64,000 nucleotides of DNA from an uncultured Lachnospiraceae bacterium (GCA_910579505.1 CAJTTZ010000001.1:434001-498000), one strand, 5' to 3'; positions 53,539 to 62,824 are shown, counted from the stretch's first letter. Notes: generated by a model from the sequence alone, not told the origin. Program-made: numbers and translations.

Positions 53539-54543
53539 TCAATCTGTCTGACTTTTTGCATATCCGGCAAGCGTTTTTTGCAGGTGAAGCCGGTAATCAT
53601 CCGCCACAGATGCCGGCGCCAAAATCCGCGCCCCCTCACCCAGCCCCGTAAGCCATCCGAAAAACTGACCGCTGACCGCCACCTGCACCCTGACGGAAAA
53701 ATGCGCCTCGTCCCGGATGCGGACTGACGCCTCTTTACCGAAGCGGTCCATCACCACACCGATCAGGCTGTTGTCAAACAGCAGGGTGACAACCTCCTCC
53801 CTGCCGCCGTACATGCCAAAGGTTTTGTTCGCGTAATCCGCGATGTCAAAACGTTCGAAGAGCGCCGCACCTTCCCTTTTCCTGTCAAGCACCTTAATCT
53901 TCGCCATTTTATCCACCCGGAAATGCTTGATCTTATCTTCCTCGCTGTCATGGGCGATCAGATAGTAATACTCGTCCTTGCAGGTGAGCGCCCACGGGCT
54001 TATCTGATAGGGCCTTCCGTCCCGGCGCGGCACAAGTTCCCTGTTCAGGTTCCATTCAAGATACTGAAAGGAAATCTGCCGGTTTTCCTGAATCGCCCTG
54101 TGAATATCATCCACCACATAATAGATGCTCTCGTTTGCCGTCTTAATGCGGTTTGCCACATAAACCTGTCTTTGCAGCTGTCCCGCCTCCGCTTTTGAGG
54201 CTAGCTTTTCAATCTTGGAAATCAGCTCCCTGGATTTATTGACTGTCAGGAACCGGGACGCCTGCACCGTCTCCACCAGAAGTTTTAACTCCGCCAGCTC
54301 AAATTCCCGTCCTGCAAGATAATAGCCGCCCCCTGTCTTCGCCTTGACCAGCACGATATCATACCCGAAATCAATCAGCTGGGCGATGTCATCATAAATA
54401 CTTTTTCGCTCCGCCTTCACATCGTACGCCGCCAGCGCGTCGATCAGCGCCTGCGCGCTCATGCAGTGCTCCTCGTCAGACTGCTCCGTCAATATTTTTA
54501 TAAGATACAATAATTTCTGTTTCTGCTTCGCTGATTTTGCCAT
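53539..54543 (-). CDS. WYL-domain transcriptional regulator
   Basis: 334 residues: N-terminal winged HTH (about 8-75, MSAQALIDALAAYDVKAERKSIYDDIAQL), a central WYL domain with WALTCKDEYYYLIAHDSEEDKIKHFRVDKM (about 190-225), and a C-terminal WCX-like region. WYL regulators bind nucleic acid or nucleotide ligands. It overlaps or abuts the HAD gene, so it is co-transcribed with it. Start MAKSAKQ at 54543. Target genes unknown. Confidence 0.85.
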   Translation of the reverse strand: MAKSAKQKQKLLYLIKILTEQSDEEHCMSAQALIDALAAYDVKAERKSIYDDIAQLIDFGYDIVLVKAKTGGGYYLAGREFELAELKLLVETVQASRFLTVNKSRELISKIEKLASKAEAGQLQRQVYVANRIKTANESIYYVVDDIHRAIQENRQISFQYLEWNLNRELVPRRDGRPYQISPWALTCKDEYYYLIAHDSEEDKIKHFRVDKMAKIKVLDRKREGAALFERFDIADYANKTFGMYGGREEVVTLLFDNSLIGVVMDRFGKEASVRIRDEAHFSVRVQVAVSGQFFGWLTGLGEGARILAPASVADDYRLHLQKTLAGYAKSQTD

Positions 54544-54547
54544 TGTA

Positions 54548-55246
54548 TTAACCCCGCTCCAAAATTGAGACAAGTTCCTCCAGACGGCGGATCTCGTAGT
54601 CTGTGCGCACTTCCACATCCTTCATCCTGCCCGTGGGATTAAACCAGCAGGAAGCCACGCCCGCGTTCTGGGCGCCCCTCATGTCGCTTGTCAGGGAATC
54701 CCCCACCAGAATACATTCCTCCCGTGTCACACCGGGCAGCGCCGCGAAACAGGCGTCAAAATATTCTCTTCTCGGCTTGGGATATCCCATAAGCTCTGAC
54801 ACAAACACCCCGTCCATGATCCTGTCAAGCCCCGACAGCTTCATTTTGCTTGCCTGCGTCGTATTGACCCCATTGGTCACCACATACTGCCGGTATCCCT
54901 TTTCCTTTAACAGCACGACGAGTTCTTTCGCGCCGTCCATATAGAAAAAGACATTTCCCAATTCCCTCTGATAATCCAAATTGACCTGCTCCGGCGCCAC
55001 ATGGGTGATTCCAAGCTCTTCAAACAGCGTGCAAAAACGCCCCACCGTCACCTGCTCCTTGGTCAGTTCCCCCGATTCCAGTCGAAGCCAGTAACTCCTG
55101 TTTATGGCGTCGTAGCGCGCCGCAATCTTTTCGTCGATGGGCAGCCCGTACTGGTCAAACACCGCCCGCAGCGCATGTTCCATGGAAAGATCAAAGTTAA
55201 GAAGTGTCTGGTCCAGATCCCAAAGAATGGTAGTATATTTTTTCAT
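54548..55246 (-). CDS. HAD phosphatase, YjjG-like noncanonical pyrimidine nucleotidase
   Basis: 232 residues. HAD motif I WDLDQTLLNF at residues 8-17, a helical cap, motif II VVTNGVNTTQ and motif IV ILVGDSLTSDMRGA are present. The layout agrees with YjjG, which dephosphorylates modified pyrimidine nucleotides. Start at 55246 after AGGAGTTAAA; the longer frame lacks support. Confidence 0.85.
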   Translation of the reverse strand: MKKYTTILWDLDQTLLNFDLSMEHALRAVFDQYGLPIDEKIAARYDAINRSYWLRLESGELTKEQVTVGRFCTLFEELGITHVAPEQVNLDYQRELGNVFFYMDGAKELVVLLKEKGYRQYVVTNGVNTTQASKMKLSGLDRIMDGVFVSELMGYPKPRREYFDACFAALPGVTREECILVGDSLTSDMRGAQNAGVASCWFNPTGRMKDVEVRTDYEIRRLEELVSILERG

Positions 55247-55329
55247 TTTAACTCCTAATTCCTTTATCATATAGATGCTTCGCATCTCTCATTCGCGGTC
55301 TCCGTCCCACTTCGGTCCGCGGATAAGAA

Positions 55330-55366
55330 GGAAGGGCGTTCAACGCTGAACACCCTTCCGTTTTTA
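55330..55366 (-). terminator. intrinsic terminator, possibly bidirectional
   Basis: A 12-bp imperfect stem, GGAAGGGCGTTC (55330-55341) with GAACACCCTTCC (55348-55359), carries A-rich sequence on one side and TTTTT on the plus strand. On the minus strand it follows the small membrane protein gene and is trailed by TTCTTATCC. Between it and 55250 two further small hairpins occur. Confidence 0.7.
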
Positions 55367-55385
55367 ATCAATGCACCTTAAAATG

Positions 55386-55562
55386 CTATGCCGTTGTACT
55401 TCCGTCCGCCGCATCCGCAGGCGTTTCCAAAGCCGCTTTCGCGTCCTTGCTCTTTCTCCATTTCACGCCGATTACGCACGCCACAATCACCAGCGCAACA
55501 ATCAATGCAAACAGAAGCAGATACGATAAAAACGAGTTTACAAATAGAATTAAGTTTGTCAT
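55386..55562 (-). CDS. small single-helix membrane protein
   Basis: 58 residues with one helix (ILFVNSFLSYLLLFALIVALVIVACVIGV) and a charged, Ala-rich tail (KWRKSKDAKAALETPADAADG). Start MTNLIL at 55562 has GGAAAG upstream; the frame extends further up without a better start. A terminator follows. No family recognised. Confidence 0.6.
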   Translation of the reverse strand: MTNLILFVNSFLSYLLLFALIVALVIVACVIGVKWRKSKDAKAALETPADAADGSTTA

Positions 55563-55661
55563 CTTTCCACATCCTTCTCTTTCCAAATTGCTTCGCTTCC
55601 GACGAAAGAACCCGTCCGAAACCGCTTTCTCCAATTACACTTACAGCTATGATACCACCAA

Positions 55662-56132
55662 TCAGAAGGTATCGTCAAGCAGTTCCGTACCGTCCGCCGC
55701 CGTGGTGGCAAGCTTATCGCACCGCTCGTTCTCCGGGTGCCCGTCGTGTCCCTTTACCCACTGGAAAGTGACCCGGTGCGGTTCCATGGCGCGAAGCAGG
55801 CGTTCCCACAAGTCTATGTTTTTGACAGGCTTGTTTCCTGCCGTTTTCCACCCCCTGGCAAGCCACCCCTCAATCCAGTGCTGGTTAAAGGCGTCCGTCA
55901 CATATTTGGAGTCAGAAATAAGAAGCACTTCGCATGGCTTTGTGAGCGCCTCCAGGCCCACAATCGCCGCCATCAGTTCCATCCGGTTGTTGGTCGTCTT
56001 TTTGTACCCGGCGGAATACTCCCGCTCGTGAAGCGTTCCTTTTGCGTCAATATATTGCAGCACCGTGCCGTAACCGCCCGGGCCTTCCGGGTTCCCGCGC
56101 GCCGCGCCGTCCGTGTAAATTGTTACTTTCAC
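55662..56132 (-). CDS. rnhA: ribonuclease HI
   Basis: 156 residues. Catalytic residues Asp in IYTDGAARGNPEGPGGYG, Glu in TTNNRMELMAAI, Asp in LISDSKYV and the C-terminal ENERCDKLA Asp are present. Cleaves RNA of RNA-DNA hybrids. GTG start at 56132, five bases after GGAGG located in the end of the preceding gene. Confidence 0.93.
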   Translation of the reverse strand: MKVTIYTDGAARGNPEGPGGYGTVLQYIDAKGTLHEREYSAGYKKTTNNRMELMAAIVGLEALTKPCEVLLISDSKYVTDAFNQHWIEGWLARGWKTAGNKPVKNIDLWERLLRAMEPHRVTFQWVKGHDGHPENERCDKLATTAADGTELLDDTF

Positions 56133-56133
56133 G

Positions 56134-57834
56134 CTAACCTCCATTCCAGCTCCCGCTCCGCAAAAAACGCTCCGCCATCGCCTCCGCCGCCGCGGTAATA
56201 TGCTCGTCATACTTTAGCATCCGAAGAAGCGCGATAGCGTTTCTGGTGGACGCCGGGCCCTCCATCAATTTATAAGGAAAATAGATATCGTTCTCCTCGA
56301 TCCTCTCCTCAAAGTGAAAATTATCATATTCCCGTTCCAGCAGTTTCGTCAACTCCACATCATGAGTCGCCGCAAAACAGAGCGCATGCCCTTCCGCCAG
56401 TTTTTTCATAATCTGCGTGGAAGCTGCAATCCGCTCCACCGTGTTAGTTCCCCTGAGCACCTCATCTACAAAACAGAGCACCGGCCGTCCCTTGTCCTGA
56501 CTAACTTGGTCAATTATTCGCTTGATGGATTTGATTTCCACCATATAATAACTGTCGCCGCCCGCCAGGTCATCCCGAAGGGACATGGAAGAATAAATGC
56601 GGTAAAAAGGCGCTTCAAAACTTGCAGCCGCACAGGTGTGCACCGTCTGCGCAAGCAGCGCGTTCACCGCTGCCGCCCGCAGGAAAGTAGACTTTCCCGA
56701 AGCGTTTGATCCGGTCAGCAGCACCCCTCTTTTCACGTCCAAATCGTTCGGCACTGCCTCACGAAGCAGCGGATGGTACAGCCTCTTGGCACACAGGAAA
56801 AGTCTTTTCCCCTCATTCTCATAAAGCCCTGGCACACACCACCCCTGCTCAAGGCTTTTCCTGAAAGAGCCGACCGCCACCGCACACTCAAGCTCACCCG
56901 TCACAGTGATCAGCAAGTCTACCTCTTTCATGTGATTCTGCAAGTCGTGCAGCGCCTTGTTAAAGCGGATCAGATCCATATAAAACAGCATCCGCAGATA
57001 GTCAAACAATACTTCCAGAGGATTACTGCCCCCCTGTCTGGCGCCGGAAACAAGATAAGAGCTTTTCATAAATCCCCGCAGGCTTTGGCATGCTTCCCTG
57101 ACCGCTGTAAGCTCCTCCCGGATCCCGCCGATTTCCGCTTTCCCGAGTTCCTCCCCGCCCTTTAAAAGTCTTCTCACATAGGCGAAACTGGTGATATACG
57201 GCTCAATCTGCCGGTATTCCTTAAAATAGTCAATCAGATTATGGCACAGAACCCCGAACAGACAGACAATCCCCACCGGCAGGGAAACAAACATACCCCC
57301 TATACTGAGCAAAACAAGAATATCCCAGAAAAAGTATCTGTCGCTTTTCCGCTCCCCGAGCAGGTCCAGATGATCCAGATACTCGTAAATGGAGTGCCGT
57401 CCCGTCCGCCCGAGCATGAAAAAAATCCGCTGCAGCCTGTGCCGCTCCTCCTCCCGCTCCATAAAAAGCGCGATTCGCTGTTCCATTTTTTCAAGCTCGT
57501 CAGCATCCGCCGTGGGCGTCCTCAGCCTGTAGTACAGATATTCGTCGCCCGCCGCCGAAAGACAGGTATTCATCCGCTGATACACCGCATCCATATACAG
57601 ATCGTTCCATGTGATATCGTCGATCTGGTCGGCCGTCCTGTGTTTCTCGTAATACTTGCTGATATGGGCAAGTTCCTCCGCCCCGTAGCTTCGCCCGGGC
57701 GGCTTGCCGTAACCCGCATAAATCTCCTGCAGTCTTCTTTCCAAAAACCTCCTGCTGTCCACATACTCCTTTGTCATCACAAGCACGATGGCAAGCAGGA
57801 TCAGGCATATAAATATAAAAGCGTCCATCCTCAC
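56134..57834 (-). CDS. membrane-anchored MutS-like ATPase
   Basis: 566 residues. An N-terminal helix (about 4-22) and a helix pair near 165-195 precede a MutS-type ATPase with Walker A LLTGSNASGKSTFLRAAA near residue 372, Walker B LCFVDEVLRGTNTVER and CFAATHDVELTKLL. The mismatch-recognition domains of true MutS are missing and replaced by helical/membrane sequence. Close relatives are widespread in Clostridia, but the function is not established. The GTG overlaps the preceding stop (GTGA). Confidence 0.82.
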   Translation of the reverse strand: MRMDAFIFICLILLAIVLVMTKEYVDSRRFLERRLQEIYAGYGKPPGRSYGAEELAHISKYYEKHRTADQIDDITWNDLYMDAVYQRMNTCLSAAGDEYLYYRLRTPTADADELEKMEQRIALFMEREEERHRLQRIFFMLGRTGRHSIYEYLDHLDLLGERKSDRYFFWDILVLLSIGGMFVSLPVGIVCLFGVLCHNLIDYFKEYRQIEPYITSFAYVRRLLKGGEELGKAEIGGIREELTAVREACQSLRGFMKSSYLVSGARQGGSNPLEVLFDYLRMLFYMDLIRFNKALHDLQNHMKEVDLLITVTGELECAVAVGSFRKSLEQGWCVPGLYENEGKRLFLCAKRLYHPLLREAVPNDLDVKRGVLLTGSNASGKSTFLRAAAVNALLAQTVHTCAAASFEAPFYRIYSSMSLRDDLAGGDSYYMVEIKSIKRIIDQVSQDKGRPVLCFVDEVLRGTNTVERIAASTQIMKKLAEGHALCFAATHDVELTKLLEREYDNFHFEERIEENDIYFPYKLMEGPASTRNAIALLRMLKYDEHITAAAEAMAERFLRSGSWNGG

Positions 57835-59135
57835 TTGAGATTGTTTATAATCTCATTCGCCTTTCCATAAATTTCTTCCTCATCTATATCTTTCGCAAAC
57901 TGCCCGTTCTCATACAAAATCTGTCCGCGGACCATCGTCATTTTCACATTCTGCTTACTGCCGCTGTATACCAGATTTTTCGCGATGTGATTGAGCGGCT
58001 GCATATTCGGCTGGTGTAAATCAATCATAATCACATCCGCCTGCTTCCCAGCATCCAGCACGTCCGTGTCCGGCAGATTCATAGCCTTTGCGCCGTTCAC
58101 CGTCGCCATCTTCAATACTTCCAGCGCGTCCACAGCCGCCGCGTCCTGCTCCCTCAGCTTGGCAAGCCCCGTGACCAGAAACATTTCCCGGAACATGTCG
58201 AGACAGTTGTTGCTTGCCGGGCCGTCCGTGCCGACCGCCACATTAATCCCCCGCTTCAGATACGCAGAAATCGGCGCGATACCGCTTGCCAGCTTCGTGT
58301 TGGAGCCGGGATTCGTGACAACGCTCAACCCCCATTTCGCAAAGATATCCATATCCTCCTCATCCATCCAGACACAGTGGTAGCCGCCCCCGCCGTAATC
58401 AAACATGCCAAGGGAATTAAGCAGTTTTACCGGGGACATGCCGTAGCGTTCCCTACAGCCCTCCACCTCCGCCTTTGTCTCGCTAAGATGTGTAAATACC
58501 GGCGCCTGATATTTGTGCGCCATGGCAGACACCTGTTCTAAAAGCGCCTTGGAACATGTGTATTCCGCATGGAAGCCGATAAAGTAGGAATGCAGGGGAT
58601 CTAACGCATTTAAGGTATGGTACCGCTCCTCCATCTTTGCAAGAGAATCTTCAAACCCTTCCTGTCCGCTGGCGCCGCTGACCTGCACGCACCGCATCCC
58701 CATTTCCACACATGCCTTCGCCGTCGCCTCCGGGTTTAAGTACATATCAAAAATGGAAGTGATGCCGCTGGTCAGATATTCCAGTACCGCCAGCTTTGTG
58801 AGATGATAAATCATCTCCCCGTCAAGCTTATCCTCCATCGGGAACACCTGCTGAAACAGCCAGTCCTGCAGCGGCAGATCGTCCGCGTAAGAGCGCAGAA
58901 ACGTCATGGCGGAATGGGTATGGGCATCCTTGAAGCCCGGCATCAGGAGATTCCCGCCACAGTCGATCTCCCTGTCCCAGCGAATGCTTTCCATGGAAAG
59001 AGACCGGCAGACCGCCGTCTCGTCGCCGCCTTCCCCCACATACAGGATTTTGTCGTCCTGTACCCAGAGTTCCCCTTCCATAATATCTGTCGTTTTCATG
59101 GTAAGAATTTTTGCGTTGTAAAATTTATAGTTCAT
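57831..59135 (-). CDS. amidohydrolase, MTA/SAH deaminase-like
   Basis: 434 residues. TIM-barrel metal-dependent deaminase: metal ligands in GFKDAHTHSAM, FHAEYTCS, THLSETKAEVEGC and GTDGPASNNCLDMF. The pattern fits the MtaD/SsnA group that deaminates 5'-methylthioadenosine or S-adenosylhomocysteine, releasing ammonia. It is near cytidine deaminase and purine nucleoside phosphorylase genes, consistent with nucleoside salvage. Confidence 0.85.
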   Translation of the reverse strand: MNYKFYNAKILTMKTTDIMEGELWVQDDKILYVGEGGDETAVCRSLSMESIRWDREIDCGGNLLMPGFKDAHTHSAMTFLRSYADDLPLQDWLFQQVFPMEDKLDGEMIYHLTKLAVLEYLTSGITSIFDMYLNPEATAKACVEMGMRCVQVSGASGQEGFEDSLAKMEERYHTLNALDPLHSYFIGFHAEYTCSKALLEQVSAMAHKYQAPVFTHLSETKAEVEGCRERYGMSPVKLLNSLGMFDYGGGGYHCVWMDEEDMDIFAKWGLSVVTNPGSNTKLASGIAPISAYLKRGINVAVGTDGPASNNCLDMFREMFLVTGLAKLREQDAAAVDALEVLKMATVNGAKAMNLPDTDVLDAGKQADVIMIDLHQPNMQPLNHIAKNLVYSGSKQNVKMTMVRGQILYENGQFAKDIDEEEIYGKANEIINNLK

Positions 59136-59287
59136 GGTCTTTGCCCTTTCTATTCTATTTGTTGTATGCCGCAGTGCCGCTCGAAAAACCTACGGTTTTC
59201 CTCGCTCGCGGGCATCGCCCTATCAAAGCTACCACAGCCAAATCCGCCTGCAAGCAGTCGGTTTGTCCCTGTCACCTTTGGCACTGC

Positions 59288-59734
59288 TCATTGCCATCGC
59301 AAATTTTCCGGCCCGAACCCCTCGGGAAGAAGCTCCGCCAGCGTCATCACGCGGTAGTCCTCCTCCGACTTCGCCACAATAATCTGAAACTGTGACGGCT
59401 CACAGAATTCCCGCATCACCTGTCTGCAGACGCCGCAGGGATAGGCGTACTGCGTCACTTCCTCCCCCTCGGGGCTTCCCACAATGGCAATCGCCTCAAA
59501 CTCCCGCATCCCTTCGCTGACCGCCTTAAAAAACGCCGTCCGCTCGGCACAGTTGCTCGGTCCGTAAGCCGCATTCTCGATATTGCATCCTCGAATGATC
59601 TGCCCGTCCGCGGTGAGCAAAGCCGCCCCTACCTGATAATGGGAATAAGGCGAGTAGGATTTCCTTCTCGCCTCTATCGCCGCCTTAACCAATTCATGTA
59701 TGCCGTCTGCTGTCAGCCTTTTACTCTCTCTCAT
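59288..59734 (-). CDS. cdd: cytidine deaminase
   Basis: 148 residues. The zinc site is NCAERTAFF (Cys-Ala-Glu) and PCGVCRQ, and substrate loop NIENAAYGPS is present: a tetrameric CDA. Converts cytidine or deoxycytidine to uridine forms. Located between the deaminase above and the purine nucleoside phosphorylase gene. Confidence 0.94.
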   Translation of the reverse strand: MRESKRLTADGIHELVKAAIEARRKSYSPYSHYQVGAALLTADGQIIRGCNIENAAYGPSNCAERTAFFKAVSEGMREFEAIAIVGSPEGEEVTQYAYPCGVCRQVMREFCEPSQFQIIVAKSEEDYRVMTLAELLPEGFGPENLRWQ

Positions 59735-59783
59735 AAGCGCTTCCTTTTTGGCCCTCCAATCACAGCCGCCTTATTCTGAAACT

Positions 59784-60617
59784 TTAAATAAACGCCTTAA
59801 ACTTCGTGATGGACTCCACCAGCAGCTTCTCAAACTTGGGCGCCACCGCGTTCGCCGCCTCCTGTACCTCCTCGTGGGTCAAAGGCGCGCTGTTCATACC
59901 CGCGGCCAGATTGCTGACACAGGATACGCCACAGATCTTCATGCCCATATGGTTCGCCGCAATCGCCTCCACAACGGTGCTCATACCGACCGCGCTTGCC
60001 CCCAGCTTATGCAGCATCTGGATCTCTGCAGGAGACTCAAAGGAAGGCCCCGTAAGCTGCGCGTACACGCCCTCAAACAGTTCGATATCATTCTCTTTTG
60101 CCGTCTCCCTGATTATCCCCTGTAAATCCTCGTCGTAGACATGGGACATATCCGGGAATCTGGTGCCGAGTTCTTCAATATTCGGTCCGATCAGCGGATT
60201 CGGTGCAAACAGGGAAATATGATCCTGAATCAGCATCAGACTGCCCGCGTGGAATGACGGGTTGATACCGCCGGAAGCATTCGTCAGGAAAAGCACTTCC
60301 GCCCCCATCATCTTCATCAGACGGGCAGGCAATACCACGTCCGTGATCGGATATCCCTCGTAATAGTGCACCCGTCCCTGCATCAGGACAACAGGCACTT
60401 CATTGATATAACCAAATATAAATTTTCCGGCATGTCCCGGCACGGTGGATACGGGAAATCCCTCAATCTCGCTGTAGGGAAGTTCCGCCTTCACATCCAC
60501 CACCTTCGCAAAATTGCCAAGCCCTGAACCTAAAACCACAGCCACCTTCGGCTCGAAGTCGATTTTTGCCTTGTAGCAGTCATAACATTTTAAGAGTTTA
60601 TCATATACAGGATTCAT
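59784..60617 (-). CDS. purine-nucleoside phosphorylase
   Basis: 277 residues of the trimeric PNP family: VVLGSGLGNFAKVV (phosphate loop), VPVVLMQGRVHYYEGY, LTNASGGINPSFHAG, GPSFESPAEIQMLHKLGASAVGMSTVVEAI and NLAAGM. Splits guanosine or inosine with phosphate. Length and motifs are normal. Confidence 0.94.
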   Translation of the reverse strand: MNPVYDKLLKCYDCYKAKIDFEPKVAVVLGSGLGNFAKVVDVKAELPYSEIEGFPVSTVPGHAGKFIFGYINEVPVVLMQGRVHYYEGYPITDVVLPARLMKMMGAEVLFLTNASGGINPSFHAGSLMLIQDHISLFAPNPLIGPNIEELGTRFPDMSHVYDEDLQGIIRETAKENDIELFEGVYAQLTGPSFESPAEIQMLHKLGASAVGMSTVVEAIAANHMGMKICGVSCVSNLAAGMNSAPLTHEEVQEAANAVAPKFEKLLVESITKFKAFI

Positions 60618-60652
60618 ATGCTTACCGCCTTTCCTTTTTTATGGTAAGTATA

Positions 60653-61516
60653 TCACACTCTCCCCGGTTTGACATCCATTTTCTCCGCAATCAGAATATC
60701 CATACAGTGCTGATGCGGCACGCCGCCGCTGTCGCAGTCAAATATGATTTCGTCACCGGCATGAAAGAGCCAGTCATGGTACAGCCCCTGCAGTTCCCCG
60801 GATCGCCAGCTGCCCCGCTCGACCTCTATCGGCTCCCGGTCCGGCGCCGGATCAATAAAGGGCTTATCCACAAAGACATTGACCGCATGGATGCCCCCGA
60901 CTGCCGTGTGTTCCTTGAGGCCGGAAATCACCTCTCCCCGCAGCATTTTCGGGATATAGTGGAACACCCCGCTGGAAAACACAATGTCAAAGGACGTGTC
61001 CGGCCTGTAATCCAGCACATCCGCCTGAAAGAAATCAATCTGTACCCCATGCTGTTTTGCCAGACTGCGCGCCTTGTCAATCCCTGTCTGTGCGGCGTCG
61101 AAGGCAGTGACAAGATAGCCGTTTTTTGCAAGGAAAACCGCATCCTTCCCCTCCCCGCAGCCGATCTCCAGAACACGGTAAGGTTTTACGGGCGGCTTGA
61201 TTTTCATAATCTCATAACACAGCTCGTTGGGCTGCAGCCCCCAGTAATACGCCTCTTTCTCATACCGCCGCTCATAATCCGTCATGGGCGCGGCGCTGTA
61301 CCCCAAGAGGGTATCCGTCGTCGTACCCAGAATATACGCAAGCTGCGGCAAGAGACTGATATCGGGATATGCCGTGCCGTTCTCCCACTTGGAGACCGCC
61401 TGAAAGGAGACGTTCAGACAATCGGCTATCTTCTGCTGGGTGTAGCCCAACTGCTTCCTCTTTTTCATGATGATCGTTCCTATGCTGTCACTCAAATTTC
61501 TTTCCTCCGTTCGCAT
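60653..61516 (-). CDS. fusion of XRE-type HTH to a SAM-dependent methyltransferase
   Basis: 287 residues. Residues about 10-70 are an XRE HTH (MKKRKQLGYTQQKIADCLNVSFQAVSKWENG). Residues about 110-285 are a class I methyltransferase with VLEIGCGEGKDAVFLAKNGY (motif I), FDAAQTGIDKAR and FDIVFSSGVFHYI. The methyltransferase part resembles TehB-like enzymes. A DNA-bound methyltransferase, or a regulator sensing SAM or substrate, are both possible; the substrate is unknown. Confidence 0.85.
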   Translation of the reverse strand: MRTEERNLSDSIGTIIMKKRKQLGYTQQKIADCLNVSFQAVSKWENGTAYPDISLLPQLAYILGTTTDTLLGYSAAPMTDYERRYEKEAYYWGLQPNELCYEIMKIKPPVKPYRVLEIGCGEGKDAVFLAKNGYLVTAFDAAQTGIDKARSLAKQHGVQIDFFQADVLDYRPDTSFDIVFSSGVFHYIPKMLRGEVISGLKEHTAVGGIHAVNVFVDKPFIDPAPDREPIEVERGSWRSGELQGLYHDWLFHAGDEIIFDCDSGGVPHQHCMDILIAEKMDVKPGRV

Positions 61517-61680
61517 CTGCCCTGTTGCTTCTAATCATAACAAGATACCTTTGGTTCCACAATAACCCGTATGTTGAAACACAGGTAAAAGCTCAACCAG
61601 ATGGCGAAAAAAGAACCCTGAAATGAGTGTTCCCCATGCCAGAGTTCCCTTGCCTGTGACGCATAAAAGCACGCCGCCTT

Positions 61681-62607
61681 TTAATCTGTCCGAACATTTT
61701 GTGCTTTCACACGCTGATATTCCTCCACAGTGACATCCAGTCCGGCACACGCTTTTTCCAGACTGATCCCAAAGTTCTTCATAGCTGCCTCAATATTATG
61801 TATCAGGATCTGTCCTCTACCCTCTGCCTTTCCGTCCTCTTTTCCCCGTATATAGCCCGCAGTTTCTCCGTCCTCATAGGTCACACGCATCGCATATTCT
61901 TCATTGTACTCATAAATCGACATTGCAACCACCTCGTTTCTCTGCGCCACAAGAAAATCTTTCAGAATATCCTGCCGAATGCATTCTGTCACCGCATGTT
62001 CCACCGCTTTTGGCAGTTCCATCATCTCCAGATTTTCTCTGACCATAGATACAAACTTTGCATAACCATTTAACGTCGGACACTTTTCAAGCAGTTCCCT
62101 GTTATGCCCATAGTTGATATTATATGTCCTTACCGTCACTTCAATGCAGCCTTCATCTCCCGCAAAAGATTCCGACAAATACTGTGTGAACGTTTCCTCC
62201 CGCCTGTCCAGCCCATTATAGAAAACCACATATCGGGGCGTCGGCAGCATAATCTTACGGTTTGTACTCAGCTCCGTGTCTCCGAGATACTTTTTATATA
62301 AATCAGCAAAATATAAAAATCCCCGAAGCGGCATGTTCGGACAATATCCCGACTGATGCTCATACAGACACATATCACAGCCAAGTATCATCGAAACGTC
62401 ATTCTTCATTTTCATATAAATGACATTTTCCAGTGTATTGACCGTCAGTTCCGTCTCGTCTGTATATGCTGTTTTGTTCAGCGCATTATACAGCTCCAGC
62501 AGCCGCTCTTTTTCTTTAAACAGCATTCTGAATACCCGGTCCTTATACACCCGGTAAACCGGCGTATACCCGTCCACTTCCTGCATTACTACATCTTTTG
62601 TCTCCAT
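61681..62607 (-). CDS. Rpn/PD-(D/E)XK family nuclease (second copy)
   Basis: A 308-residue paralog of 1599-2528 with the same motif order: DRVFRMLFKEKERLLELYNALN, KNDVSMIL...LYEHQSGYCPNMPLRGFLYFADLY, LPTPRYVVFYNG and YNINYGHNRELLEKCPTL. The two differ in many positions, so they are diverged family members rather than a recent duplication. Presumed endonuclease with a role in recombination. Confidence 0.75.
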   Translation of the reverse strand: METKDVVMQEVDGYTPVYRVYKDRVFRMLFKEKERLLELYNALNKTAYTDETELTVNTLENVIYMKMKNDVSMILGCDMCLYEHQSGYCPNMPLRGFLYFADLYKKYLGDTELSTNRKIMLPTPRYVVFYNGLDRREETFTQYLSESFAGDEGCIEVTVRTYNINYGHNRELLEKCPTLNGYAKFVSMVRENLEMMELPKAVEHAVTECIRQDILKDFLVAQRNEVVAMSIYEYNEEYAMRVTYEDGETAGYIRGKEDGKAEGRGQILIHNIEAAMKNFGISLEKACAGLDVTVEEYQRVKAQNVRTD

Positions 62608-62732
62608 ATTTTCTCCTTTCGTCTAAGGCGGCAGGAAACTTCCCCTACAACGAAAGTCTGTTTTAGTCCCCGCCTGCCCAATCATTGAATTATAAGCAAG
62701 GATTCTAAAACAGATAAGACACTGTAAAAGCG

Positions 62733-62804
62733 TCCCAAAGAAAAATAGATTGTTTGAACGTTTTTCCGTTAGAATTTCATTGCTATGTAAAAATCATAGC
62801 AATG
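62733..62804. repeat. upstream element shared with the first Rpn gene, plus a 10-bp inverted repeat
   Basis: TCCCAAAGAAAAAT, TGAACGT and GTTAGAATTTC (62768-62778) parallel the sequence at 2615-2677. CATTGCTATG (62778-62787) and CATAGCAATG (62795-62804) form a perfect 10-bp inverted repeat with a 7-base loop. There is no U-run, so it is not a typical terminator. Confidence 0.5.
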
Positions 62805-62824
62805 TTATTTACAAAAGTCAAGCA

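Noticed and set aside
59136..59287. Possible small gene between the deaminase genes
   Set aside because: No frame has a start with a ribosome binding site or any recognisable sequence; treated as plain intergenic DNA.
62778..62804. Perfect hairpin as a terminator of the YczE-like gene
   Set aside because: No U-run follows on the minus strand, so it is reported as an inverted repeat only.
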